Shown: in pieces, positions 1 through 8,444 of the stretch
How the letters are laid out: each line of letters starts with the position of its first letter
Numbering within the stretch: position 1 is the stretch's first letter
Source of the DNA: Ettlia oleoabundans
Lineage: Eukaryota; Chlorophyta; Chlorophyceae; Chlamydomonadales
Direction: 5' to 3'
DNA length: 15,200 bases
Assembly: GCA_019693395.1 (NCBI GenBank)
Contig: JAAMXP010000186.1
Location: 1 to 15,200 of the forward strand
Translations under genes and position numbers: made by a program
Notes under the pieces: generated by a model
What the model saw: the letters and a program-made list of their open reading frames with translations, nothing else
Databases searched by the model: none
Told to the model about the DNA's origin: nothing

Positions 1-1
1 C

Positions 2-232
2 AGCACACCCCGGGCAGCAGAGACAGCAGCACTCTTGTGGTTGCGTGCTGGCCTGCACCTTGTGTTGCTGCAGGAGCACCGCCTTACCCTGACCACCTTC
101 CCTGCAGTGCGACAGATGCTAGCACTCCAGGGCTGGACCCTCCTGCATGCCCTGTCTGGCGGGGCACAGGGCGGCACAGCCATTGTGTACCGCACCCACC
201 TCGCTAGAAGCGGCCAGCTTTCCATCCCAGGT
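2..232 (+). pseudogene. non-LTR retrotransposon endonuclease fragment (APE type)
   Basis: The + frame is open from the left edge. It reads a stretch typical of the APE-like endonuclease of LINE elements: a hydrophobic run ending in LVLLQEHRL, then a GW pair (QGWTLL), then GGTAIVYRTH. In that family LLQE carries the metal-binding Glu, and the GGxAIxxR segment is the next conserved strand. The catalytic His/Asp motifs further downstream are missing because similarity stops near 210-232. The frame runs on to 349 without further recognisable motifs. The fragment is cut by the window edge on the left and faces a reverse transcriptase fragment on the other strand, so it is a remnant and not a working element. 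Seen: the motifs. Inferred: family membership, without a database search. Confidence 0.6.
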
Positions 233-354
233 GGTGAGGCGGCGATACAGGCGCCAAACCAGGCTGTAAGGAGGCAGGCAAGGCAAGGGGCACTTAGGCG
301 CAATGCAGCGGTGTGTTGCATCAAGAGGTTCCCTGGTTCCCTCCCATAGGCCCT

Positions 355-729
355 CTCATAGGCCTTCTTGAAGTCCACAAAGCATGCCCATAAATCCTGC
401 CCCTGCTGGCGGTGCTGGTCTTGCAACGTGCGTAACACCAGCGCTGCCTGCTCCGTGCTGCGGCGCCTGCGGAAACCAAACTGGCCTACTGCTCTGCTGC
501 CGCTGGCCTCTGCCCAGTCTGAGACACGTTGCTCCAGAAGTGCTGCAAACAGTTTTGCTGGGAGTGTGCCCACTGCAATACCGCACAGGCCATCACAGCT
601 TCTTGGTGCTGCTCCTGCCTTGGGAATGGCGGTAATGGTGCCGCGTGCAGCAGTGGGCGGCAGCTGGCCCACCTTAATCCAGGCGTTGAACTGCGTTGCC
701 AACGTGGGGGTCAGCTGTATGTATGCCAT
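355..729 (-). pseudogene. non-LTR retrotransposon reverse transcriptase fragment
   Basis: The minus frame is open for about 125 codons with a clear LINE reverse transcriptase N-terminal part. It begins LTPTLATQFNAWIKVGQLPP, followed by GTITAIPKAGA (the usual xxITPIxKxGD block). Next come GIAVGTLPAKLFAALLEQRV, then GQFGFRRRRSTEQAALVL and finally LWACFVDFKKAYE. The last block is motif A, whose first Asp is catalytic. Similarity ends right after KKAYE at about 355. The frame stays open to position 1 but reads nothing RT-like, and the YxDD box is absent. A TGA about 70 codons' worth of sequence upstream (near 798) interrupts the same frame. The style resembles the RandI/Dualen-like LINEs of green algae, which is an inference. 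Non-functional. Confidence 0.75.
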
Positions 730-1429
730 CAGTGGAGAACAGTTAGCTGCAGCGCTGCATTGCAGGTGTGGTTGGGCTCTTTGCTGCCAACCGCTGAGTC
801 AACCGACCATGTACGGGGCGGCAGGCGCCCGGCCCCATCCGGCAGGTGGCGCGCCCAGTGCAGCGGTATCCAGCTCTGCTGCTCCGCCTGCCCCAGCTGG
901 GCTGGCACAACACCTGTGGGCGCGGCAGGGCATCCAGGAGCGGCTATGCGACGCATCTACGGCCTGTTTTCCTGCTGCCCATGCTGCCTCTGCCACTATG
1001 CCACCTGCCCATTAGCCGCCTGGTTGCTGGCACCCGACGTACGCCATGCCGCTCCCTGCTGCTTACAAAGTCTAGGTTGGGGCTCCAGCAGCCATCGAAT
1101 CAAACTTGCGGCCTGTCAGCCCGCCACCCGCACACCTCGCACCTGGGGCTTACTTAGCACGAGCGCTGGTTGCGGGCCAGTAGTGTAAACACTGAACAAG
1201 CGTTGTCGATTGTTTCAAGTAGGTATTCGGCATTCAGCAATAGCTCTCCTAGCAATGTTGGGACCCGCTGACTTGGCAGTGTCTGGCAGGACACCTGCCT
1301 CCTAGGGAATTTCGGCTTGTTCCGTCCGAGTGCACCCTCTATACATGGCCTGGCATGTACTCTTGCCCTGATTCCGTGGGGTTTTATTAGTATCCTGCGG
1401 CAAGTTGAAGCCTTTGCACTCCGCGTTCC
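730..1429. other. probable LINE debris, then unassigned sequence
   Basis: Positions 730-1000 on the minus strand are probably the decayed stretch upstream of the reverse transcriptase. Short open frames exist there, but they carry stops and no recognisable motif. Positions 1000-1429 show no convincing ORF, repeat or RNA gene. A few GT/AG motifs occur, as expected by chance. Confidence 0.4.
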
Positions 1430-1564
1430 GTGGCACGTCTAGCCCTGCCCGTGATGAGCGCTTCGCAGTTTGTTCCTTGTTCCTTACGTCTCAATCCATG
1501 GACACATTGCAAGATGGTCTGCTGGTCACCGGGCTTTGTTCCTCCTTGGTCTGCAGCCGAACGC

Positions 1565-1957
1565 ATGCCCTGGGTTCAGCGCCTAGCATCCCTGCAGTGG
1601 AACCAAGCGCAACAAGAGCGCAGGGCCCTCGAGTTGCGGGAGCAGCACGCACATGCCAGGCTGCAGGCTATGGCAGCTGAGCTGGCACGCCAGCACGTTT
1701 CAGCAGGGCACATGCGCCCAGCCTGGAGGGTCAGGCAGGAGGCTGAGCGGGTACGCGCTCTGCGGCTAAAGAAGCGTCAACGGCAAGGACACGCAGCTAG
1801 GCTGCCGGCCGTTTGCAAACCAGGGGGCAGCGGCCGAAACCAGTGGAGCAAGACGAAGGGCACTGCTTGCTCACATGGCAGAAAGCCGCCGCGACCGCGC
1901 AGTGCCAGCCAGGCTAGCAGCAACGGCAGCGTGCATAACGTCAAGCCAGGTGGGTGA
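1565..1957 (+). CDS. small basic coiled-coil protein, unknown function (possible last exon)
   Basis: An open frame runs from 1430 to a stop at 1955-1957. I chose the ATG at 1565 because it begins the part with protein-like character; a TCTGCAG acceptor-like site sits just before it (1550-1556), so this may instead be a 3' exon. The 130-residue product starts MPWVQRLASLQWNQAQQE. It then forms a highly charged heptad-like helix rich in Gln, Glu, Arg and Ala (RRALELREQHAHARLQAMAA) and a basic segment with VRALRLKKRQRQG. The tail is low-complexity, rich in Ser, Gly, Pro and Lys. Such helices are common in algal ciliary or centrosomal proteins, but nothing specific is recognised. It could also be a chance ORF. 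Confidence 0.4.
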   Translation: MPWVQRLASLQWNQAQQERRALELREQHAHARLQAMAAELARQHVSAGHMRPAWRVRQEAERVRALRLKKRQRQGHAARLPAVCKPGGSGRNQWSKTKGTACSHGRKPPRPRSASQASSNGSVHNVKPGG

Positions 1958-2578
1958 GGGTACGCCCTGATATCAAGCACACTTAAAGCAGTTTGCTTTA
2001 CATCATCGTTGATCCAAGGATGTCCTGTTAAATATTGTGCCATATGTCAATGTGGACATAGCGTGGCTGTCAAAAGCCACGCTTTTTGCTCGGCCCAACC
2101 ACTCATTCAAACTATAATCCCTGCACTTGCAGCTAGTTCAGAGCCTTCTGCATCGCCAAGCAACAAACCGCCTGATGGTGATGGTGGAACTGGGCAGTGC
2201 AGATGTGATCCTGCTTTGCCACGCAGCAGTTCGCTTGTCTTATGTCTAAATGCTGCAATGCAGCAGGCTCATTGGCTCGTTTGTGTTGCCTGCTTGTAGT
2301 GGATTTGGAGGTGTTGGCCGTTTTCACTGAACAACCGGTTGCGCGCGGCATGCCATTCAGGAATGCCGAACAGTCCTGGAGGTTGGCCGATTGTTTTGCA
2401 TTTGAATCCGTCCCTTTAGCTGCAAGCATTGTCAATTGGTGAACACCAGCTGTTCTCAACAGAACCTGCCGTTCGTTGTGTGCAGATCGATGGATGTGTT
2501 TGGCAGGCAATGCGACCCCGCGACTGCGGTGCACACGTGAGTTGCTCACAAGCAAGCTGCAGCTGGTATGCAGGTTGA
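1958..2578. other. intergenic region upstream of the ankyrin gene
   Basis: No convincing gene is seen. A minus frame spans 2133-2690, but its composition is irregular (scattered Cys, His and Thr, no domain pattern) and it overlaps the start of the ankyrin gene. The promoter and first exon of that gene should lie here, because its first open exon has no usable ATG. A strong hairpin at 2060-2087 is listed separately. Confidence 0.35.
2060..2087 (+). other. GC-rich hairpin followed by a T run
   Basis: A perfect 9-bp stem (AGCGTGGCT at 2060-2068 pairing with AGCCACGCT at 2075-2083) encloses a six-base loop, GTCAAA. Five T residues at 2083-2087 follow directly. The layout looks like a bacterial intrinsic terminator or a Pol III stop after a stem. 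In a nuclear genome such a role is not expected, and no RNA gene was recognised around it. Confidence 0.5.
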
Positions 2579-4958
2579 GTTGCTGCCACGGCACCTTATT
2601 GCATCTGTGTTTCGTTGTTTTTACCTGCAAATGAATGTTGCTGGTTGTTTCCGCCTGCGATCCATTTTGCAGGCTGCAAACCTGCGTCACTTCCTTGGCT
2701 TGCCAGCCACCTGGCTGCTAGCACGCTTGACATTCTGCTCATTCGCGCCGGGGTGGAGCCCAACCCAGGGCCTCCCAGGCCGCCTAAGCTGAGGGCACCC
2801 GCCTATACTGACAGAGTCCAGCAAGAGTTTGCAAACTTCCTCTCCATCGCTGCTTCTGTATTAGGCGGTGCCATACTGCAGGTTTTGCTTAGCCCACCTG
2901 CCGTGGCAACCGTTGTGTTTGAGGAAGATCCCAGCATATTTGGCTGGTGTGCAGATCTTGAGCAGTGTGCAGGCTGGCAACGAACATGGCAGCTTAGTTG
3001 CATGCTGGCTTTTTGCTTTGTGATCCTGAGCATTGTGTCTGGCGCCATCACCGCCATTGGTCGTACCTCGCACACGCCGTTACCTTGCGCCGTGCTTTTC
3101 TTTTTCGCTGCCTTGCTAGCTAGCGCCTCTGCAACATTGTCTATTGTTTCTCTGGCTTCCTCCAGAACTGTTTGCATTGCTTCAAGCGCACTGCTATGTG
3201 TGATGTTGTTGGCTTGCGCTTTCCTTGGTTGGCAAGGCCTGGCCTTTGGTTTTGAAGCTGTGTTTTCCAACCCGCGGCTTTGGGATGCGGCGCAGCAGGG
3301 AGATTTGAAGGCGGTGCGGCGCTACTATAAACTAGGCGCTCGGCTCAACTGCCACTATACTCCGCCAGAGAAGCACTTATATGTGGGAATGGCGCTTTCT
3401 TCAAACAACAGGCGCTGCGGCGGCGTTACTCCGCTTCACATCGCAGCCGCAAACGGGCACACAGCAGCGGTCCAGTATCTGGCCAAAAAGTTTCACGACC
3501 ACGGCCTGTGTGTTGATCAGCTGGACGATGAAGGCGACTCACCCTTGATAGTAGCAGCAGGAAGTTTGAGGGCAGATGTGGTGGAAGCTCTTCTTCTTGC
3601 TGGTGCCAATCCACGGGTGCAGAATAACAATGGCGTTGGCCCACTTCTTGCAGCCCTCGGTAGGAGGGTTCAACCTTATCTGCAAACAATCAACCGCTTG
3701 AGCCTGCCAACCTTTTCATTTACCGACTGTTGCATCTGTTGTTCATATGCAGGTCGTCTGAAGCAGGAGACGCTTTACTGTCAGCAGTCGGCTAGGACAC
3801 ATTTTATTGATGAGCATGAGAGGACTGTTGCCTGTGAGTTGCTCCCTAGCAGATCAGCTTGCTGCCACCTGGTAATGTGCAATGGCAAGATTGTGCAGTA
3901 ATCAAAATGACCGCGCTGAAACTAACACGTGCTGCCTCACAATATTGGTGCAGCTCAGTGCGAAAGCCAGGCGCTCAAGATTGCTGAACTTGTAATCAAT
4001 GGCTGGGACTTCTGCCAGGCTCGCACGTTCAACCCACATATCAATGCTACCCACTTTGTTTGCGGTCAAACTGCACTGCAATTGGCAGTATCTAGAGGCA
4101 GCAAGTGGAGATCTGTTGTCATTGAACTCATTAGAAGAGGTAAGTCCTCTGCACTGCATTTACTTCGGCACGATTGTGCAAACCAGCTGATGTGCAGTCT
4201 TCCGTGTTGTGCAGGTGCTGATCCGGACGTATTAGAAAGCATTGAGGGCACGGTGTTGATTGGTGCCACGATGCCGGATTCAGAAGATGTTTGGGATGCG
4301 TTGGGTGCAATGGTGTTTGCCGGTGCAAACGTCAATTTCCAAGGTACGCTAGTGCGGTTCTCCGTTTCTCTTCAATGGCACAGGCTATCTGCAACATACC
4401 CTCTGGGCATGTGTCTGCAGGCTTGTCAGGAGATACTGCATTGCACACATTGGTCGGCTCAAGTTTGTGGAAGAGCATTATGTTGGCCAGCAGGGCGACA
4501 GCTACCTTGCCAACCAGCATGTTGAGTCTCATCTCACCGCCATTGCTCGGCTTTTGAGCAAAGATGCAAATCCCAACTTTCAAAACAACTTTGGCGAAAC
4601 TCCTCTCATCCTTGCTGCCATGATAAGGGGAGCGATTGGTGTCCAAGTTGTGTCGGTCTTACTGGCGTACAACGCAGACGCCAGCATACGCTTCCCGGGA
4701 AGCCACAGGCGCCTCTACAACAGTGCCCTTATCACCGCAATTGAGAGTTTTAATTATGATACGATTGTGCTGCTGCTGGAGCATACTCGGCTGGATGCTG
4801 CGAGCGGTTACGAACCCTTGCAGGCTGCTGCTTACCAGGATGACTGGAAAATTGCTGAACTGCTGCTTAAATACGGCGCCGACATTACATATTTCCCGCC
4901 ACCAAGCGAAGGCGAAGTCGCGTGTTATGTCAACCGCCGCAAAACTTGTAGGCAGTGA
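2579..4958 (+). CDS. four-TM ankyrin-repeat protein with an N-terminal 2A-like motif
   Basis: Inferred exons are 2579-3659, 3753-3833, 3954-4139, 4215-4343 and 4430-4958. Introns begin GTAGG, GTGAGT, GTAAGT and GTACG, and frames join cleanly across all four. The first exon has no in-frame ATG before about 3000, so a start exon probably lies upstream; an acceptor at 2661-2671 is possible. Order of parts: hydrophobic run LASHLAASTLDILLIRAG, then GVEPNPGP (2750-2773), then four hydrophobic segments at about 2840-2900, 2995-3060, 3080-3150 and 3165-3255. Ankyrin repeats follow from LWDAAQQGDLKAVRRYYKLG (3278) through GVTPLHIAAANGHTAAVQYL and DSPLIVAAG to GETPLILAAM and AELLLKYGADI. These suggest a membrane-anchored protein-binding scaffold. 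Oddity: near 4445-4470 the frame must shift by one base between GDTALHTLVG and FVEEHYVGQQGDS. The role is unknown. The N-terminal TM order differs from plant ACD6-like proteins, whose TM part is C-terminal. Confidence 0.7.
2720..2773 (+). other. 2A-like (ribosome-skipping type) motif
   Basis: The ankyrin frame reads STLDILLIRAG followed by GVEPNPGP. Canonical 2A peptides end D(V/I)ExNPG-P after a hydrophobic helix, and skipping occurs between the last Gly and Pro. Here the VExNPGP core is intact, but the leading Asp is Gly. That change usually weakens or abolishes activity, so function is open. The motif lies before the first membrane segment. Confidence 0.6.
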
Positions 4959-5342
4959 CATACGCGTTTCAAACTGCGGGAAACGCCTCTGTTGACGGCC
5001 GTGCGACATGGAAATTCCCATTTTGTTGGAGCAATGCTTGAGTATTGTGCAGGACATTTGCCTGATGATGGGCGAGTTTGGCTTCCATGTGCGAGTGGCA
5101 TGGGCATGACTCTTGAACCAAAGTTGCTTACCTAACATTGCTGTGGAAGTCATGCAGAACTTTATGATCACCAACATCCGTTGTGTTTTGCTGCCGCTAT
5201 GGAGGACGACTTGGATCCTGCTGGCATGTTTGGCATTCTGCTTCATCACAGCCCACCTCCCTTTCCTCCTGTTGCTCCTTCGTTCTTTGAACCAACCGCA
5301 GCAAATCCATGCTGCACTTCGGCGCTTCATGGACATCCCTGA
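4956..5342 (+). pseudogene. 3' continuation of the ankyrin gene with in-frame stops
   Basis: The same frame continues after the TGA at 4956-4958 with clear ankyrin sequence: ETPLLTAVRHGNSHFVGAML and EYCAGHLPDDGRVWLP. It crosses a TAA at 5133-5135, reads HPLCFAAAMEDDLDPAGM and GILLHHSPPPFPPVAP, and stops at 5340-5342. Coding-like text on both sides of two stops, plus the upstream frameshift, points to a decaying gene. Unrecognised introns or sequence errors are alternatives. No GT...AG pair was found that removes both stops and keeps the frame. Confidence 0.55.
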
Positions 5343-5625
5343 TCCAGGTTGGCTTGTTGTGCACTGCAATCTGTACGGTAAATGGATTTAATCGTTCTTT
5401 GGTTTATGTTTGGTGTGGCATGTTATCTGCTTGCAGTAGGACCACCAAGCGTGCCATGCACGGCAGGTATGTTGGCAGTTCTGCATTAAATTGGCATTAA
5501 CCTCGTGAAGCAGTGTCTTACACCAGGCCCTCACACATGTTGCATGCCGAACCCCCAGTGCGCACACATGCCTGAGCAGCAGTCAAGACGCAAGCAACCA
5601 AAGAAGGGTTTTGTGCTTGGCAACA
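5343..5625 (+). other. unassigned stretch, possible further exons
   Basis: The + strand has a donor-like GGTAAATGG at 5379 and an acceptor-like CTTGCAG near 5431-5437, but the frames on either side show no recognisable protein pattern. Nothing firm can be supported here. Confidence 0.25.
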
Positions 5626-6117
5626 ATGGAATCATGCATCAGTGAGAGGCTTGCTTGTCCCTGCCTGGCAGAATTGGATGCTTGTGCAGCAGATCTGGAG
5701 TTTGATGTGGGGCATCCTTGTGAAACCCTTCCTGTCCTAAGCGCAGGTGGAGTTTCATGCATGCATTGCATATTTGCGATAGGCCTGCACCAGTACCAAC
5801 AGCATCATGCTTATAACGCTCGCCTTTCCTTATTATGCCAGGCACGATTGGCCAGGTAGTTGTTGGCATAGCTCAGACTTTGGGCGTCGACCGACCTGGC
5901 ACATCATATGCACCAAGCTACTTCCGGGTTGCCATACGGGCCATTATCGGTGCGGCTATGATGCTCGGCAACAGGTGTCAACCTGACCAGCCAGCTTCAC
6001 CTAGCCCACATCAAGGTAAATTTGAAGTAGTTGAATTGGCATGCCGCATGTGGGAGTACACTATTGTAACACCCCCTACTTGCACGTGCATTTGCAGGGC
6101 GTGCTTCCCTGACTTGA
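5626..6117 (+). CDS. hypothetical small spliced protein
   Basis: Three exons are inferred: 5626-5746, 5842-6015 and 6098-6117. Introns start GTGGAG and GTAAAT and end CCAG and GCAG. The frame stays open across both joins and stops at 6115-6117, giving about 104 residues. The first part is acidic (LAELDACAADLEFDVGHP). The second is Gly/Ala-rich and hydrophobic (GTIGQVVVGIAQTLG; VAIRAIIGAAMMLGN), possibly membrane-associated. No family is recognised. It could be a remnant of a second copy of the ankyrin-type gene, since the ankyrin-opening motif recurs at 6157. Support is only frame continuity. Confidence 0.3.
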
Positions 6118-6138
6118 CAGAAGAAGCGCGTCTCCTGA

Positions 6139-6228
6139 TGTGGGGCTGGTCTCGCTAATGCGGCAAAGCAAGGCGACCTGAAAGCAACACACATGGCCTT
6201 CTATGGTTACAGTCAGTTGATTGGTTAA
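6139..6228 (+). pseudogene. second, isolated copy of the ankyrin-block opening motif
   Basis: One frame reads GLANAAKQGDLKATHMAFYG and stops at 6226-6228. Compare LWDAAQQGDLKAVRRYYKLG at 3278, which opens the ankyrin block of the upstream gene. The A-A-x-Q-G-D-L-K-A core is the same. An in-frame TGA at 6136-6138 lies just before it. This suggests a truncated paralogue, or an exon whose splicing I could not resolve. Confidence 0.4.
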
Positions 6229-6254
6229 CCCTCGCATCTTGGCTTACGCTTGTC

Positions 6255-6771
6255 ATGTTTCTCAGCAGACCCTCCCAGGCCATTCTAACCTTTCACCGCC
6301 ACAAAATACAGGCTGTTGTGGCAATCCCAGCTGGGAGCCGCCAACGGCTACCACTTCGCTGTATTCTTGCGCTTTTGTATTGGTGGTGTCCTGTTTATTT
6401 GGCTTTATTCGTTTGGGCCTATAAGGCAACTGCACGTAAGAAACAGGCACGCGGCAACTTTGCCACCAGTAAGTTGCAGGAAATCCAATGCGTGCCCAGC
6501 GCAGGATCAGAGGCGGATTTAGGCTATCTCAGGGTGCAGGTGGCAGTGTTTTTCACCCCACATGCTCTGCTCATCTTGGTGGTCATTATTGCAACAGTTA
6601 TACAGGCTTTTGATGCGCATGGCGCAGACCCCCTGTGCGGCTGAGGAGCTCCTCGAGGCCATGACGCGCGAGTCCGAATGCAACAGAGCAAGTGCTGCTA
6701 AAACTGCGGCGGCACTGGCAGCTGTGCGGCAGCAAATTTTGAAGGCTGTGCGGCAGTGCTCTTCATCGTAG
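6255..6771 (+). other. hydrophobic coding-like region, unresolved exons
   Basis: Two hydrophobic blocks are open: 6316-6434 (FAVFLRFCIGGVLFIWLYSF in one frame) and 6540-6602 (FFTPHALLILVVIIATVIQ). A GTAAG donor at 6435 and a GGTGCAG acceptor ending at 6539 join them in frame. Another frame at 6562-6771 gives a short helical tail (AEELLEAMTRESECNRAS) that ends at a stop. A protein with two membrane segments is possible, perhaps part of the truncated ankyrin paralogue, but start and exon order are not settled. Confidence 0.25.
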
Positions 6772-7908
6772 TACAGGGTGTGCAGCAGCAGATGCTGCTA
6801 GCAACCGTGAAGCCGCTGCTGAGTAGCCGGGCATGGATCCTTCAATAGTGGTAACCTGCACTATTATTCCAAGCATGGCGATATAGCTGCCGCCCAATGC
6901 ATTGTTGGAACGTGCCTGGCTTGTGGTCAGCACACTTGACGCAAAACCTCTGCCACATGTTCCGTGACAAACGTTCAATGCCTTGATGAAGCTAACCGAC
7001 CTTGCCACAGGCAAGCCAGGACTTGCAGCATCAGCCGCCACCTGCTGATAAGATGAATGCGCACCTGGCCATGGGTGTTTGCTGGTATCGACATCGGGTT
7101 ACGGGTGTGCATGTTGAAGTTTTGTAACATACAGGTGGCAGTTGATTGAAAACATCCAGTTTGAGCAAACTGCCATATTGCCTTGTTGTTCCTGGGGTGC
7201 AGCATCGGGCTGATGTTGCTTGTGTTTAGATGCATCAAGGTGCCTACCTCGGCGCCAGACGTACTGCTCGCTGCACAATGTACCTCGCCTGCTTTTGGAC
7301 CTTGATTTACCTTGTTCGCCCTCATTAGCCACGCAAATTGCAGTTGGTCGCGTAATTGACTGTTGTTCGCGCACTTTGGCGGCTTGTTGCATCACGTGCA
7401 CGCGGCTCCCGCGCTTTCCCCGGACTGAACAGCGTCGGTGCGAACAACACCGTTTTTTCTGTTGTTCCACGTGTGACCAGGCGCTTAATCCGCAAAACAG
7501 CAAGTCGGAGGGAACACACGCCAAAACTGCGGTAAGTACTGGCCCCGCCCTAAGAGCACATCCATGGGGCCGCCTGCGCCACGTTTAAGCTCGTCAATTT
7601 GACCGCCAGGACAGCGGGTGTGGAAAGGAACTTGCACGGCCGCTTTGGGCACCAGCAGCCGTCTGCAACTTCGGGCACGCCCGGCACCGCCACCGCCTGC
7701 TGCGGTATCAGCCGTCTCCAACGCGCAATCTGTCGACTTCATGACAGCCAAAAATGTGTGTGCCAGCAATGACCCAGTCTGCGTTCCTTTGCCTGTATGA
7801 GCAGCTGGTGCCACACATATCTATGGTTGAGCCAGCCTATACCTCATAAGGTGCATATGCACAAAACCCCTCACGGAAGCCCCCACCCTCTTCCAGGCTG
7901 CTGCAGAT
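6772..7908. other. 1.1 kb without a recognised gene
   Basis: Several open frames of 60-140 codons exist on both strands, for example + 7220-7588 and - 7485-7814. They overlap each other, start with no clear context and show no domain pattern. A TGTAAC motif near 7125 could be a poly(A) signal for something upstream on +. The frame of the following gene is open upstream of its ATG into this stretch. Confidence 0.3.
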
Positions 7909-8283
7909 ATGCCCCGAGGCCAAGGCCACCTAGACGTGCACCGTGTCTCTGTTCCAGATATGGAGCGAGCTGTGCGCAACTGCCACAACATACGCGTGGG
8001 TGCAACAAACGACCCGCTGGCTCGTGCTCACAGCTATGAGCAGCATGGCGTGCGCGGCCAGTTCTTTGTTGGCCACTTCCTGTACGCTGCGGCACGCAAC
8101 GCACGGCGCGCAGAGGACCATTTACTTGCAATCACGAGGAGGTACGGGCTAGGGCACCTTAACGTACAATGGCGTTCCAACTATGCAGATGCCCCCGGCT
8201 ACGTATACGTGGTACTGGGCCGGCCTGCAGGGCAAATGGTGTGCCGGCCAGCTCCCAACGACATGGGGTGCACCATCATGTAG
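7909..8283 (+). CDS. small GIY-YIG-like protein with a C-terminal CaaX-type tail
   Basis: An uninterrupted 124-codon frame runs from the ATG at 7909 to TAG. The core reads NIRVGATNDPLARAHSYEQH, then an Arg/Ala-rich helix with RAEDHLLAI, then LNVQWRSNYAD and APGYVYVVLGRP. The order VGxTNDPxxRA ... AEDxLL ... SN ... PGYVYV resembles small eukaryotic GIY-YIG-superfamily domains. This is a motif-level judgement, and the order of the two Tyr motifs is not the textbook one. The last four residues are CTIM, fitting a CaaX prenylation signal with Met at the last position (usually farnesylation). That would place the protein at a membrane. The frame is open upstream of the ATG, so an earlier exon is possible. 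A 7-bp hairpin and a TGTAA lie downstream. Confidence 0.65.
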   Translation: MPRGQGHLDVHRVSVPDMERAVRNCHNIRVGATNDPLARAHSYEQHGVRGQFFVGHFLYAAARNARRAEDHLLAITRRYGLGHLNVQWRSNYADAPGYVYVVLGRPAGQMVCRPAPNDMGCTIM

Positions 8284-8360
8284 GGCGGCGACAGAAGGTC
8301 TGTCTGAATTTACCTGTGCCCAGACAGGTCCAGGCTCTTGCACTGCAAGCTTGATATTTA

Positions 8361-8377
8361 GTGTCATTCTATGACAC
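8361..8377 (+). other. 3' UTR hairpin
   Basis: A perfect 7-bp palindrome, GTGTCAT and ATGACAC around a TCT loop, lies 78 bases after the stop of the GIY-YIG-like gene and before its poly(A) signal. It may be a transcript stem-loop. It does not match the histone 3' stem-loop consensus. Confidence 0.4.
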
Positions 8378-8405
8378 ATCGGACTGTGCAGAAGCTTCCC
8401 ATAGC

Positions 8406-8410
8406 TGTAA
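8406..8410 (+). terminator. TGTAA poly(A) signal
   Basis: TGTAA is the common chlorophycean poly(A) signal. It lies 123 bases after the stop of the GIY-YIG-like gene. Its last three bases are also the left target duplication of the transposon that follows, so cleavage would fall inside the element. Confidence 0.5.
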
Positions 8411-8444
8411 GGCGGGTGCAAATAGATAAATAGATTCCGGACAT
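8411..8444 (+). repeat. left terminal inverted repeat
   Basis: It pairs with 9045-9078 on the other strand with two mismatches (T/C at position 7 and A/T at position 18). It is followed directly by a run of eight C. Confidence 0.85.

Noticed and set aside
2..729. Simple 5' inversion (twin priming) of a single LINE
   Set aside because: Twin priming leaves the more 5' segment inverted at the 5' side. The observed order and strands of endonuclease and RT do not fit.
2133..2690. 185-codon minus-strand ORF
   Set aside because: Irregular composition with no domain pattern, and it overlaps the better supported start of the ankyrin gene.
2803..3270. 155-codon minus-strand ORF
   Set aside because: Antisense shadow of the four membrane segments of the ankyrin gene.
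4956..5135. Reassigned stop codons (alternative genetic code)
   Set aside because: The purine and augmin genes use normal stops and need no readthrough. Only the decaying ankyrin region has internal stops.
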